Positions 9,669 to 21,479 are shown, counted from the stretch's first letter. The stretch is 64,000 nt of DNA from Acidobacteriota bacterium (GCA_028872955.1 JAGWNX010000003.1:1-64000), one strand, 5' to 3'. The notes: a model not told the origin generated them from the letters alone. A program made the numbers and translations.

Positions 9669-10010
9669 ATGAACATGGCTGACGAAACCACCAGCACACC
9701 GTCCACCGAAGTCCAGACGACGAGCACCCCCCGCCCTGCGGGCCCCCGGCCTCCGCGCCCTGCTGGCGCACCCGGCGGCGCAGGCGGTCGCAAGTTCTTC
9801 CGCCGCAAGAAGGTCTGCAAGTTCTGCACGGAGAAGATCGACGCGATCTCGTACCGCGATGTACGCCTGCTGCAGGGCTTTGTGGCAGAGCGGGGCAAGA
9901 TTGTTCCGCGCCGCCTGACGGGCGTCTGCACGCGCCACCAGCGCAAGCTGAGCCAGGCGATCAAGCAGTCGCGCAACATCGCGCTGCTGCCGTTTGCCGC
10001 GCGCTACTAG
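9669..10010 (+). CDS. rpsR: 30S ribosomal protein S18
   Basis: ORF 9600..10010, ATG at 9669. [67 protein letters not shown]. Confidence 0.95.
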   Translation: MNMADETTSTPSTEVQTTSTPRPAGPRPPRPAGAPGGAGGRKFFRRKKVCKFCTEKIDAISYRDVRLLQGFVAERGKIVPRRLTGVCTRHQRKLSQAIKQSRNIALLPFAARY

Positions 10011-10089
10011 GCTGCGAGCGTGGGTCGAAAAAGAAGATTTGCCTGACTGGCCAAGGGCCAGACAGCTAACGAAGTCTGGAGAAACTCTC

Positions 10090-10554
10090 ATGGAAGTGAT
10101 CCTGAAGGAAGACGTAAACAAGCTCGGTCACCGCGGCGATGTGGTGAAGGTTGCCGATGGCTACGGGCGCAACTACCTGCTGCCGGAGAAGCTTGCGATT
10201 GAAGCGACGGCGGCCAACAAGGCCGTGATTGAGCAGATGAAGGCTTCGGCCGTTCGCAAGTCTGCCAAGGAGAAGGCCTCGGCCGAGACCCTGGCCAGCG
10301 AGCTGAACGCAGTGGAGCTGGTGTTTGAGCGCAAGGTGGGCGAGAACGACCACCTGTTCGGCTCGGTCACCTCGGGCGACATTGCTCAGGAGCTGGAGGC
10401 CAAGGGCTTTACCGTAGATCGCCGCAAGATCTCGCTGGAAGAGCCGCTGAAGCAGCTCGGCGAGTATCACGTTCCTGTGAAGCTGCACCGCGAGGTGACC
10501 AGCCACGTGAAGGTGACGGTGAAGGGCGAAGCGACCGACGAGGCCGCAGCCTAA
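10090..10554 (+). CDS. rplI: 50S ribosomal protein L9
   Basis: MEVILKEDVNKLGHRGDVVKVADGYGRNYLLPEKLAIEATAANKAVIEQ. Confidence 0.97.
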   Translation: MEVILKEDVNKLGHRGDVVKVADGYGRNYLLPEKLAIEATAANKAVIEQMKASAVRKSAKEKASAETLASELNAVELVFERKVGENDHLFGSVTSGDIAQELEAKGFTVDRRKISLEEPLKQLGEYHVPVKLHREVTSHVKVTVKGEATDEAAA

Positions 10555-10580
10555 GCAACGCGACAACGATCAAGACAACC

Positions 10581-10625
10581 AACGCCGTATCCGCCGGGGA
10601 AGCCCGATGGATACGGCGTTTTTGC
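10581..10625 (+). terminator. Rho-independent terminator after rplI
   Basis: AACGCCGTATCC ... GGATACGGCGTT followed by TTT. Confidence 0.9.
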
Positions 10626-10670
10626 TTGAGCGGAAGACGGAGACGGCTGCGGCAGTCTGCGGCGTGGGCG

Positions 10671-11954
10671 CTACTCGTACTTGAGCGTCTCCACCGGGTC
10701 AAGCTGTGCAGCGCGGTTAGCGGGGATCGTACCGAAGATGACGCCCACCAGCACCGACGTGCCCAGCGCAATGACGACCGACCACAGGCTGATGGGGATG
10801 GCAAACGGCGTAAACAGCCGGATGGCCAGCGGGATGGAGAGGCCGGCCAGGGTGCCGACGATTCCACCACTCAGCGAGAGGAAGACCGCCTCCGTGAGGA
10901 ACTGCATGCGAATCTCGCGGCTGGTGGCCCCCAGCGCCTTGCGGATGCCGATCTCGCGGATGCGGAAGCTGACGTTGGCCAGCATGCTGTTCATAATGCC
11001 GACGCCGGAGACGATGAGGGTGACGAAGGCGGCCAGCGTCAGCACGATGGTCAGCATGTCGGCGATCTGGGCCATCACGTTCAGCACACCGGTCATGGTG
11101 AAGGCGGTGTACACCGAGGCGGGCCGGTGACGGCTCTTGATGACGGCCAGAATCCGCCGTGCGCCCTCCGGCACGTCGGTCGGCTTCTGCATGGAGAAGA
11201 AGATCTCTTTGACCGTATCGGTTCCGGTAAAGTAGCGCGCCACGGGGTAAGGAATCAGGATGGTCTGGTCGCTGATCTCGGACTGGCCGAAGGTGTCGAT
11301 GCGCATCTTGAAGACGCCGACGATGGTGAAGGGAATGCCGGAGATGGACAAGGTGCGCCCGATGGCGGCTGAGGGCGAGCCGAAGAGCGAGACGGCGAAG
11401 GGCTCCACCAGCAGGGCAACCTTGGTGTGGGCCGTGGCGTCTTCGTCGTCGAAGAAGCGGCCAGAGACGACGGCGAGGTTGCGAATGTCCTTGTACTGCG
11501 GGGAGACGCCCAGGATGAGGGTCTCTTTGCTGATGCCGTCGCCAAGGCTGATGTTGTCGTGTGTCTCCAGCATGGGCGAGGTGGCGGCAACCCCTGCCAC
11601 CTGGTCCATGACCGCGACCATATCTTCGCGGGTCATGTAGTCCGGCGTGCTGACGTTATCCGGGCCCACGATGTTGCCGCCGTTGTACTGCATCTCCACC
11701 ATGTTGGGGCCGATGCTGGCCAGCAGATCCAGCGCATACTGCTTGCCGGTGAGGCCCAGGGTAACCACCAGGATGATGGAGGCCGAGCCGATGATCATGC
11801 CGAGCATGGTGAGCAGGAAGCGCACCTTGCTGGCGCGGAAGCTATCCACGGCAAGGCGCACCACCTCGCTGAAGAGCATGGTGGAGCGGGCGCTGGCCAG
11901 GGTGCGGTCAAACGAGCTGGCTCTGCTGGTTTCCGTAGGCGTCATGGACCTCAA
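10671..11954 (-). CDS. ABC transporter permease, MacB/FtsX family
   Basis: N-terminal MacB periplasmic core (VRLAVDSFRASKVRFLLTMLGMIIGSASIILVVTLGLTGKQY) and FtsX TM region (VSFRIREIGIRKALGATSREIRMQFLTEAVFLSLSGGIVG). Confidence 0.9.
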   Translation of the reverse strand: MRSMTPTETSRASSFDRTLASARSTMLFSEVVRLAVDSFRASKVRFLLTMLGMIIGSASIILVVTLGLTGKQYALDLLASIGPNMVEMQYNGGNIVGPDNVSTPDYMTREDMVAVMDQVAGVAATSPMLETHDNISLGDGISKETLILGVSPQYKDIRNLAVVSGRFFDDEDATAHTKVALLVEPFAVSLFGSPSAAIGRTLSISGIPFTIVGVFKMRIDTFGQSEISDQTILIPYPVARYFTGTDTVKEIFFSMQKPTDVPEGARRILAVIKSRHRPASVYTAFTMTGVLNVMAQIADMLTIVLTLAAFVTLIVSGVGIMNSMLANVSFRIREIGIRKALGATSREIRMQFLTEAVFLSLSGGIVGTLAGLSIPLAIRLFTPFAIPISLWSVVIALGTSVLVGVIFGTIPANRAAQLDPVETLKYE

Positions 11955-12020
11955 ACATTTAGACGCCTACCAGTATCGCAGCGGTGCGGCAATCTTTACC
12001 AGCGAAGGCGCGCGCCACGA

Positions 12021-12150
12021 CTATGGAAGGTCAGCGTACGCGCGGCAGGCGACCAGCTGGGAGTTGAGTGCGGTGCCGCTCAGGCGCGAGGTCTTGAGCA
12101 GCACCTCAAAGTACGGGAAGCCGCCGTTGTGGTGCAGGCTGCCGCAGCTG
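12021..12150 (-). pseudogene. C-terminal remnant of a winged-helix/TM regulator (homologous to the C-terminus of the 28810..30129 product)
   Basis: Minus-strand reading ...NGGFPYFEVLLKTSRLSGTALNSQLVACRAYADLP* aligns with LPYFELLLRTSWVKGTAYDTRVVAFRPH at the C-terminus of the intact gene; no upstream portion present. Confidence 0.65.
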
Positions 12151-12915
12151 CTACACCCAGCCTGCATCGATGACGAGGCTCTGGTTGGTGATGGCGGCAC
12201 TGTCGTCGGAGGCCAGGAAGAGCGCCAGCTGAGCGACCTCCTGCGGCAGAATCAGTCGCTTGATGGCCTGGTTGGCAAGCACCTCGGCTTCGTACTGCGG
12301 GGTGAGCCACAGTCGGCGCTGGCGCTCGGTCAGCACGGCTCCGGGCAGGATGGCGTTGACGCGCACGTTGCTGCTGCCCAGCTCGTGGGCGAGAGTGCGG
12401 GTAAGGCCGACGATGCCGGCTTTGGCCGTGACGTAGGCGGGCAGACCGGTGGAGGGAATCATCCAGCTGATGGAGCTCATGTTGATGATGCTGCCGCGGG
12501 AGGCGGCGCGCATGGCAGGAGCGACGGCCTGGGCCATAAAGAACTGGTGTCGCAGATTGAGGGCCAGCGTGCGGTCCCATAGCTCGGGCGTAACCGTGTC
12601 GAAGGCGTGGCGGGTGTCATTGCCGGCGTTATTGACCAGCACGTCGATGGTGCCAAAGCGCTGCTGAATGGTGTGCACTGTGGCTTGCAGGGCGGCGACG
12701 TCGGTGAGATCGCAGGCGTAGAACTCGGGCGGCACGGGGTAGCTGGCCAGTCGTTGGCAGAGCGCCTCCGCGGCCTGGTGCTGGATGTCGAGAAAGGCGA
12801 CGCGGGCTTGCTGGCCGACAAACGCCTCGACGATCGCTTCGCCGATGCCGCTGGCTCCGCCGGTGACGATGACGGCGCGCCCGTTGAGGCTGGGATAGAC
12901 AGTAGTGCTGGTCAT
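12151..12915 (-). CDS. SDR oxidoreductase, D-xylose 1-dehydrogenase (XylB)-like
   Basis: TGGASGIGEAIVEAF, NNAGNDTRHAFDTVTPELWDRTLALNLRHQFF, AYVTAKAGIVGLTRTLAHELG; pattern strongly recalls Caulobacter XylB (NNAGNDDRH..., SISWHL..., VLFLASDDA, IDAGWR). Confidence 0.8.
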   Translation of the reverse strand: MTSTTVYPSLNGRAVIVTGGASGIGEAIVEAFVGQQARVAFLDIQHQAAEALCQRLASYPVPPEFYACDLTDVAALQATVHTIQQRFGTIDVLVNNAGNDTRHAFDTVTPELWDRTLALNLRHQFFMAQAVAPAMRAASRGSIINMSSISWMIPSTGLPAYVTAKAGIVGLTRTLAHELGSSNVRVNAILPGAVLTERQRRLWLTPQYEAEVLANQAIKRLILPQEVAQLALFLASDDSAAITNQSLVIDAGWV

Positions 12916-12956
12916 AGATGTGAGTGAAGCCGTGGAGCGATCTTGTACGCGGTGAG

Positions 12957-13007
12957 GTGCAGCGGCGTGCTGCCATCATAGTGCCTTGGCGTGCAGCGGT
13001 GTGCTGC
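12957..13007. promoter_or_regulatory. Two direct copies of a palindromic 17-mer GTGCAGCGGYGTGCTGC
   Basis: Copies at 12957-12973 and 12991-13007, 34 bp apart, each with GCAGC/GCTGC arms; upstream of the minus-strand SDR. Confidence 0.45.
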
Positions 13008-13059
13008 GCGGCCGGGGTTATCGCCGTGTTGGTCGATGCGGCCAGAGTCTTGACAAAAT

Positions 13060-13086
13060 CCAAAATTAGAAAGAGTCTAAGTTTGG
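13060..13086. promoter_or_regulatory. Fur/PerR-type operator candidate
   Basis: CCAAAATTAGA-AAGAG-TCTAAGTTTGG: 10/11 matched inverted repeat, 40 bp upstream of the Fur-family gene, overlapping a TTGACA-containing region. Confidence 0.6.
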
Positions 13087-13126
13087 CCTGAAGGCAACGT
13101 TGCCCTGTGGGCAGGAAGGTTGAAGT

Positions 13127-13552
13127 GTGGACGCCGAGCGGATACGCGAGAGTCTGGAGAGCAACGGTCTGCGATTTACGTCGCAGCGGTACTGCGTGAT
13201 GGCGTTTCTACTGGAGCACGCCGGGCATCCGACTGCGGCGGAGATCTTTGAAGGGGTCAACCGGCTGGATCCGCGGTTGTCCCGTGCGACGACCTACAAC
13301 AACCTGCGCGATCTGGTGCAGGCCGGGCTGGTTCGAGAGGTTGCGGTCGAGGGGCGGGCAGCGCGGTTTGACGCGAAGAGCGCCGAGCACCATCACTTTA
13401 TCTGCGACTGGTGCGGCCGCGTGGAGGACATTGCCTGGTATCCGGTGCCCAGGCCGGGGGCCGCGTCGCTGGGTAAGCGGGTGGTTCGTGCCAGTGAGCT
13501 GATTCTGCGCGGGCTGTGTTCTGCCTGTGCGGCAGAGAAGGCGTCGCAGTAA
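13127..13552 (+). CDS. Fur/PerR-family transcriptional regulator
   Basis: RIRESLESNGLRFTSQRYCVMAFLLEHAGHPTAAEIFEGVNRLDPRLSRATTYNNLRDLVQAGLV; HHHFICDWCG metal motif; directly upstream of katG. Confidence 0.92.
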   Translation: MDAERIRESLESNGLRFTSQRYCVMAFLLEHAGHPTAAEIFEGVNRLDPRLSRATTYNNLRDLVQAGLVREVAVEGRAARFDAKSAEHHHFICDWCGRVEDIAWYPVPRPGAASLGKRVVRASELILRGLCSACAAEKASQ

Positions 13553-13580
13553 TGGGGCGAGGTCGTACGAGTTGAGTTGA

Positions 13581-15869
<2,289 letters not shown>

Positions 15870-15886
15870 CGACGAGGCAACCACAC

Positions 15887-15923
15887 AGGGCCCGTACCAG
15901 TCAGTCTGGTGCGGGCCTTTTTG
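15887..15923 (+). terminator. Rho-independent terminator after katG
   Basis: GGGCCCGTACCAG tcagt CTGGTGCGGGCC TTTTT. Confidence 0.88.
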
Positions 15924-15953
15924 CGCGATGGGGTCGACAGTGTGCCGTGCTGC

Positions 15954-18548
15954 TCAGCGAGGTTTGCGCGGTGGGTGTGCCGGTGTGAACTCGATGTAGT
16001 CCACCGGGGCGTACTCGCGGAAGTCGCGTGGCAGCCGGGCCTGCGAATCCAACTCGCCGGGAGCGGCGGCGCGTGCAGCACCAGCATCAAGCTCGGGGCG
16101 CAGGTCTGGCACGCCCAGTAGTTCGAGGTGGTCGCCGCGATGGAGCTGGATGTGCTCTGCGGTGAAGCGCGTGGAGGTCTGGCCGTCGGGGTGCGGGTCA
16201 AACTGCGCTGGTGGCAGCGTGTCGTTGGCGTCCCATGCGGCGATGCGCTGGCCGTTGCGACGCAGCTCGTAGTGCGAGACGCCGCGCCAGATATCGAAGT
16301 ACTGCACGGCGATGTTGTAGGTTCCACTGGCCTGCTGGAAGGGGATGGCGAGGGTGCATCCCGCCGCCACATGGCAGGCGACGGCCTTGCCGCCGGAGGC
16401 AGTCTCCCACGGCGTAACGTCGATGGCCTGGTACCCGCTCGCGATGCTGTTCTCGGCCTCGATGCGGCCTGGTTCGTGCCCGACTCGTCCTTGAGCGTCC
16501 GGGATCTTCGAGATCTGTTGGAACCAGGAGTTGATTGCGTCGCGCCACACGATGGCGTGGCCGGCCTGGAAGCGGAGGAGGGCGAGCACCTGCTGATAGC
16601 GCTCGTGATCGATGATGCCGCGCAGTCGTTGCCACTGGGTGACGTAGCTGCCTGCGGCTGCGGCGCTGTCGTAGTGCGTGTCGTAGATGGATTGCACGAG
16701 CGTTTTGCCGTTGTGCAGTCGATAGTCGTAGGGCACATGGTGGAAGAAGAGCAGCAGGTCATCGGGCGTGGTGGCCAGCGACTCATACTGCGCGGCCAAC
16801 TGCGGCGGGTACTGCTGCGCGTATCCGGTGCCGGCGGCGGTGCGGTCCATGCCGATGCCATCGGCCTGGCCGCGGAACCACTGTCCCCAGCCGTTGCGCT
16901 CGGCAGATTCGATCCCGGGTCCGAAGTGATAGCCCAGGATGTTGGTGAGGGTGCCCATTCCATTGGGTCCGGTGTAGCCCTCGTAGACGCCCCAGCTCTG
17001 GAGCAGCAGCGCAGAGATGGTGCGCACCGCGAGGGGGTGATTGCCCCAGGTCAGCCGTGTCCACTGGTCGGCCAGCTCGCCCAGCGGCAGATCAGGGTTC
17101 CAGGCCAGCCGGCCGTAGCCGTACAGGTTGGCCAGCGCCATCGGGTGATGCAGCCAGTTAGCCTCCATGCCAACATTGGTGACGGAGACGAAGCCGCCGC
17201 GGCGTGGTGTGCCGTCTGGCAGCGGAAAGCTGTGGCCCGTGACGATCTGTTTGACCGGCGTGCTGCGATCGTCGGCTCGCAGGTCGGTATCCAGCACCCA
17301 GCGCCACATGCTGGGTAGAAAGACCATGTGGCGTTGCTGGCCGGTGTACTCCTGCGCGGTCTGCACCTCCATCGCCATGCTGGTGTGGCGCAGTGCGGCG
17401 AAGAGCGGGCTGACAGGCTCGCGGGCCTGAAAGTCGATGGGGCCTTCCTTGATCTGAATGATGACGTTGTTCTCGAAGGCTCCGTCGTAGCGCGCGAAGT
17501 TATCGACACCGGCGCGCGCGCGGTCGGCCTTGGGGTCCTTCCAGTCCAGGTGGTTGTTGTAGACGAAGCCGCGGTACAGCACGACGCCGTGGTGCGGAGC
17601 CAGCGCGCGGGCCAGCACATTGGCGGCGTCTGCGGGCGAGCGCCCATACTGCGACGGCCCGCGGCGGCCCTCGGAGTCTGCCTTGACGGTAAAGCCGGCG
17701 AAGTCTGGAATCTCCCGGTAGATGGCATCGACCTTCTGCTGCCACCAGGCGATGACGGCGGGGTCCAGCGGATCGAAGGTGCTGAGGCCGCCGACCGTCT
17801 GCGGCGAGGTCAGGTCGATGCTGAGGGCCAGCCGGACGCCCCAGGGACGGAAGGCAGCAGCGAGCCGCGCAAACTCGTGGATGTGGGCCGGCGTCAGCAG
17901 GTCCAGGTCGGCGTTGACGTTGTTGACGTTGCAGCCGTTGATGCCGACCGAGGCCAGCAGGCGTGCGTATTGGGCAGCGCGTGTCAGGTCCGTGCGTACG
18001 TGGCCATTGGCGAAGAAGATGGAGCTGCCCGCGTAGCCACGTTCGATGGTGCCGTTCAGATTGTCCCACTCATCGGTCCAGCGGATGTCGGCCGCAGCCG
18101 TCTGGTCGATGAGGCGGGGCAGCGGTCGCTGGGCACCGATCTGCTGCAGCAGATAGAAGACGCCGTAGAGCTCGGCCTGGGGTGTGTTGCCGACGATGCG
18201 GATGCCGTGGGCGTCGCGGGTGATGCGGAAGTGGTCCAGCTCGGTGCTGGCGGTCGGGCCGGGCAACGTCGCGTGCTGCAGGCGGATGGCGGTGCCGGGC
18301 GTGGTGGTGGGAGCGATCTGCGTCTGCAGCCCGAGCATGCCTCGCAGCCCACGCTGCAGCTCGGCCGCAGCGGCCTGCTCCACGGGGTCCTGGGTCGCGA
18401 GCACGATGCGCGAGGGCACGGAGCGATAGGGCGCGGCGGCCACCGGGGCATAACGCAGCCACGCGGCGGAGCCATCTTCCGCCTGTGCGGCCAGGGCCGG
18501 CAGGATGACGCTGAGCAGGAGGGTGATGGTTCGGCTCGGCCGGTTCAA
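15954..18548 (-). CDS. GH67 alpha-glucuronidase with signal peptide
   Basis: N-terminal LLLSVILPALAAQA signal; GH67 motifs RWTDEWDNLNGTIERGYAGSSIFF, GINGCNVNNVNAD, GFTVKADSEGRRGPSQYGRSPADAANVLARAL, FFHHVPYDYRLHNGKTLVQSIYD. Confidence 0.93.
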   Translation of the reverse strand: MNRPSRTITLLLSVILPALAAQAEDGSAAWLRYAPVAAAPYRSVPSRIVLATQDPVEQAAAAELQRGLRGMLGLQTQIAPTTTPGTAIRLQHATLPGPTASTELDHFRITRDAHGIRIVGNTPQAELYGVFYLLQQIGAQRPLPRLIDQTAAADIRWTDEWDNLNGTIERGYAGSSIFFANGHVRTDLTRAAQYARLLASVGINGCNVNNVNADLDLLTPAHIHEFARLAAAFRPWGVRLALSIDLTSPQTVGGLSTFDPLDPAVIAWWQQKVDAIYREIPDFAGFTVKADSEGRRGPSQYGRSPADAANVLARALAPHHGVVLYRGFVYNNHLDWKDPKADRARAGVDNFARYDGAFENNVIIQIKEGPIDFQAREPVSPLFAALRHTSMAMEVQTAQEYTGQQRHMVFLPSMWRWVLDTDLRADDRSTPVKQIVTGHSFPLPDGTPRRGGFVSVTNVGMEANWLHHPMALANLYGYGRLAWNPDLPLGELADQWTRLTWGNHPLAVRTISALLLQSWGVYEGYTGPNGMGTLTNILGYHFGPGIESAERNGWGQWFRGQADGIGMDRTAAGTGYAQQYPPQLAAQYESLATTPDDLLLFFHHVPYDYRLHNGKTLVQSIYDTHYDSAAAAGSYVTQWQRLRGIIDHERYQQVLALLRFQAGHAIVWRDAINSWFQQISKIPDAQGRVGHEPGRIEAENSIASGYQAIDVTPWETASGGKAVACHVAAGCTLAIPFQQASGTYNIAVQYFDIWRGVSHYELRRNGQRIAAWDANDTLPPAQFDPHPDGQTSTRFTAEHIQLHRGDHLELLGVPDLRPELDAGAARAAAPGELDSQARLPRDFREYAPVDYIEFTPAHPPRKPR

Positions 18549-18647
18549 GTGGGCTCCCGGTAGGGGGTTGAGGTGCTGGCGGGCAGGATATCCTGCAGCA
18601 CCATGCTCCGGCTATGCTACCGGAGTTTCCTTCCCTGTTGACTGTTT

Positions 18648-18665
18648 AAAGCGGTTAAATAGATA
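18648..18665. promoter_or_regulatory. LacI-type operator candidate (copy A)
   Basis: GTTTAAAGCGGTTAAATA with AAGCGGTT (AANCGNTT) core, upstream of the GH3 gene at 18820; similar motif upstream of the second GH3. Confidence 0.4.
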
Positions 18666-18819
18666 CTCCTCTCGCGGGTCGATCTGTCGCTGCCGCGCTG
18701 CGGCATGGCAGACGCTCGTGGTGTGGCCACCGGAAGAAGATCCGGACGAGAACGAAGAACCTGCGGCTGCACGAACCGTGCGGCGGTGCAGCAGGAAAGC
18801 AGTACCGGAGAGAGAGCAG

Positions 18820-21462
18820 ATGATGAAACGAGCAAGCATGTATGTGGCAGCTGCGCTGCTGTGTGGCAGTGCCCTGGCGATTGCGCAGCGACCGGCCTAC
18901 CTGGATACCAGCCTGCCAGCGGAGCAGCGCGCGGCCGACCTGGTGAAGCGGATGACGCTGGAGGAGAAGGCCAGCCAGCTGGTGAATCAGGCCCGCGCCA
19001 TTCCACGGCTGAATGTGCCTGCCTACGACTGGTGGAGCGAGAGTCTGCACGGCGTAGCGCGCGACGGCACCACGGAGTATCCGGAGCCGATCGGCCTGGG
19101 CGCGACGTTTGACCCGGAGATGATCCACACCATGGCGACCACCATCGGCATTGAGGGCCGCGTGAAGCATATGCAGGCCGTGCGTGCCGGGCATAGCGAT
19201 ATCTTCGAGGGCCTGGACTTCTGGGCGCCGAACATCAATATCTTCCGCGATCCGCGCTGGGGCCGCGGGCAGGAGACCTACGGCGAAGACCCCTTCCTGA
19301 CGGGTCGCATGGGTGTTGCGTTTGTGACCGGCATGCAGGGCGACGACTCGCGCTACTATCGCGCCATCTCGACGCCGAAGCACTTTGCCGTGCACAGCGG
19401 GCCGGAGTCCACGCGCCACACTGCGGACGTCACGATCAGCAAGCATGACGAGGTGGATACGTATCTGCCGGCGTTTCGTGCGGCTGTGACCGAGGGCAAG
19501 GCCGACTCGGTGATGTGTGCGTACAACAGCATCAACGGCGAGCCAGCCTGCGCAAGCCACTTTCTGCTGGAGGATCAGCTGCGCGGCAAGTGGGGCTTCC
19601 AGGGCTATGTCGTCTCGGACTGTGGCGCAGTGATCGACATCTACCAGAATCACAAGTTCAAGCCGGAACAGGCGCAGGCCTCAGCCATCAGCCTGCAGCG
19701 CGGCATGGACAACGAGTGCGTCGACTTTACCTTCAAGGTGAAGGATGACCACGACTACAAGCCGTATCTGGATGCGGTGCATGAGGGGTACCTGAAGGAG
19801 GGCGATATCGACACGGCGCTCGTCCGGCTGTTTACGGCGCGGGTGAAGCTCGGCATGTTTGATCCGCAGGAGATGGTGCCGTACAACCGGATTGATGAGG
19901 CAGAGCTGAACAGCGCGGCGCATCGTGAGCTGGCACGCAGGATTGCGGACGAGTCCATGGTGCTGCTGAAGAACGACGGCGTGCTGCCGCTGAAGACCAG
20001 CGGACTGAAGATCGCTGTGGTGGGGCCGCTGGCCAAGCAGACCAAGGTGCTGCTGGGCAACTACAACGGCACGCCTACCCACACGGTCTCCATTCTGGAA
20101 GGGATGCAGAAGGAGTTTGCGGGCGCCCAGATTGAGTATGTGGCGGGCACGCAGTTCCTGAGCCACGATGCGGACCCGGTGCCGGCATCGGCGCTGAGCG
20201 TGGATGGCAAGCCCGGCATTACCATGAGCTACGCCAAGCTCGACATGACGAATATGAACTCGCTGGCTGCGATGAAGCCGGTGTACAGCGCGGTGGAGCC
20301 GACGGTACAGGCCAGCAGCTCTCTGCCGGTCGAGACGAAGGACATCCATCCGGTGGTGACCCGCTGGGATGGCCAGCTCACAGCGCCGGAGACGGGCGAC
20401 TACAACCTGGGTCTGCGGGCGAATGGCTTCTTCCGCATCAGCCTGAACGGCAAGAGTGTGACCTCCGCCTACGACGGCGACCCCAAGGAGGCGAAGCTGG
20501 GCCGCGTGCATCTGGAGGCCGGTAAGCCGGCGCAGCTGCATGTGGAGTACACCGCGCCAGAGAACGGTGCGCGCACCGCGACGCTGGTGTGGTCCAAGGT
20601 AGACCTGCGCCCGCAGCCGGAGGCGATTGCCGCAGCGAAGAATGCGGATGTCGTGGTGGCCGTGCTCGGCATCAGCAGCGAACTGGAGGGCGAAGAGATG
20701 CAGGTGAGTGAGCCGGGCTTCAAGGGCGGCGACCGCACCAGCCTGGATATGCCCAAGCCGGAAGAGGACCTGCTGGAGGCGGTGGCTGCAACGGGCAAGC
20801 CGGTGGTGCTGGTGCTGACCAACGGCAGCGCACTGGCGGTGAACTGGGCCAGCCAGCATGCCAACGCCATTCTGGAGTCGTGGTACGCGGGCGAGGAAGG
20901 CGGCACGGCAGTGGCCGACACGCTCTCAGGCCGCAACAACCCTGCGGGTCGCCTGCCGGTGACGTTCTACACCGGCGTGGAGCAGCTGCCCGACTTTGCG
21001 AGCTACGCGATGAAGGGGCGCACCTATCGCTACTTCGACGGCAAGCCGCTGTATCCGTTTGGCTATGGACTGAGCTACACCACCTTCAGCTACAGCGACC
21101 TGGTTCCGGCGTCGGCCATCGTGAACGCCGGCGAGGTGGCTGCGTTTGACGTGACGGTGACCAACACGGGCAAGCTGGCTGGCGATGAGGTGGCGCAACT
21201 CTATCTCAACTTCCCGGCAGTTTCGGGTGCGCCGCTGCGGGCGCTGCGCGGCTTCCGTCGTGTGCACCTGGAGCCGGGACAGTCTCAGCGGGTGCACTTT
21301 GAGCTGAAGCCGCGTGATCTGAGCATGGTGTCAGAAGCTGGCGAGCCGATGGTTGCCGAGGGGACGTACACCGTCTCCGTTGGCGGTGGCCAGCCCAACA
21401 CCAGCGCTCCAACCGTTGCGAGCACCTTCCAGGTGAAGGGCAACCTGACCCTGCCCGAGTAG
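18820..21462 (+). CDS. GH3 beta-xylosidase/beta-glucosidase with PA14 insert
   Basis: Signal peptide MMKRASMYVAAALLCGSALAIAQ; GH3 motifs RLNVPAYDWWSESLHGVAR, GRGQETYGEDPFLTGRMG, KHFAVHSGPE, GYVVSDCGAVIDI; PA14-like region and Fn3-like C-terminus. Confidence 0.93.
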   Translation: MMKRASMYVAAALLCGSALAIAQRPAYLDTSLPAEQRAADLVKRMTLEEKASQLVNQARAIPRLNVPAYDWWSESLHGVARDGTTEYPEPIGLGATFDPEMIHTMATTIGIEGRVKHMQAVRAGHSDIFEGLDFWAPNINIFRDPRWGRGQETYGEDPFLTGRMGVAFVTGMQGDDSRYYRAISTPKHFAVHSGPESTRHTADVTISKHDEVDTYLPAFRAAVTEGKADSVMCAYNSINGEPACASHFLLEDQLRGKWGFQGYVVSDCGAVIDIYQNHKFKPEQAQASAISLQRGMDNECVDFTFKVKDDHDYKPYLDAVHEGYLKEGDIDTALVRLFTARVKLGMFDPQEMVPYNRIDEAELNSAAHRELARRIADESMVLLKNDGVLPLKTSGLKIAVVGPLAKQTKVLLGNYNGTPTHTVSILEGMQKEFAGAQIEYVAGTQFLSHDADPVPASALSVDGKPGITMSYAKLDMTNMNSLAAMKPVYSAVEPTVQASSSLPVETKDIHPVVTRWDGQLTAPETGDYNLGLRANGFFRISLNGKSVTSAYDGDPKEAKLGRVHLEAGKPAQLHVEYTAPENGARTATLVWSKVDLRPQPEAIAAAKNADVVVAVLGISSELEGEEMQVSEPGFKGGDRTSLDMPKPEEDLLEAVAATGKPVVLVLTNGSALAVNWASQHANAILESWYAGEEGGTAVADTLSGRNNPAGRLPVTFYTGVEQLPDFASYAMKGRTYRYFDGKPLYPFGYGLSYTTFSYSDLVPASAIVNAGEVAAFDVTVTNTGKLAGDEVAQLYLNFPAVSGAPLRALRGFRRVHLEPGQSQRVHFELKPRDLSMVSEAGEPMVAEGTYTVSVGGGQPNTSAPTVASTFQVKGNLTLPE

Positions 21463-21479
21463 GCGCAACGCAGAGGACC

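Noticed and set aside
16128-17318. 396-aa plus-strand ORF
   Set aside because: Shadow of the GH67 gene, which has clear family motifs on the minus strand.
17328-18563. 411-aa plus-strand ORF
   Set aside because: Shadow frame of GH67 N-terminal half.
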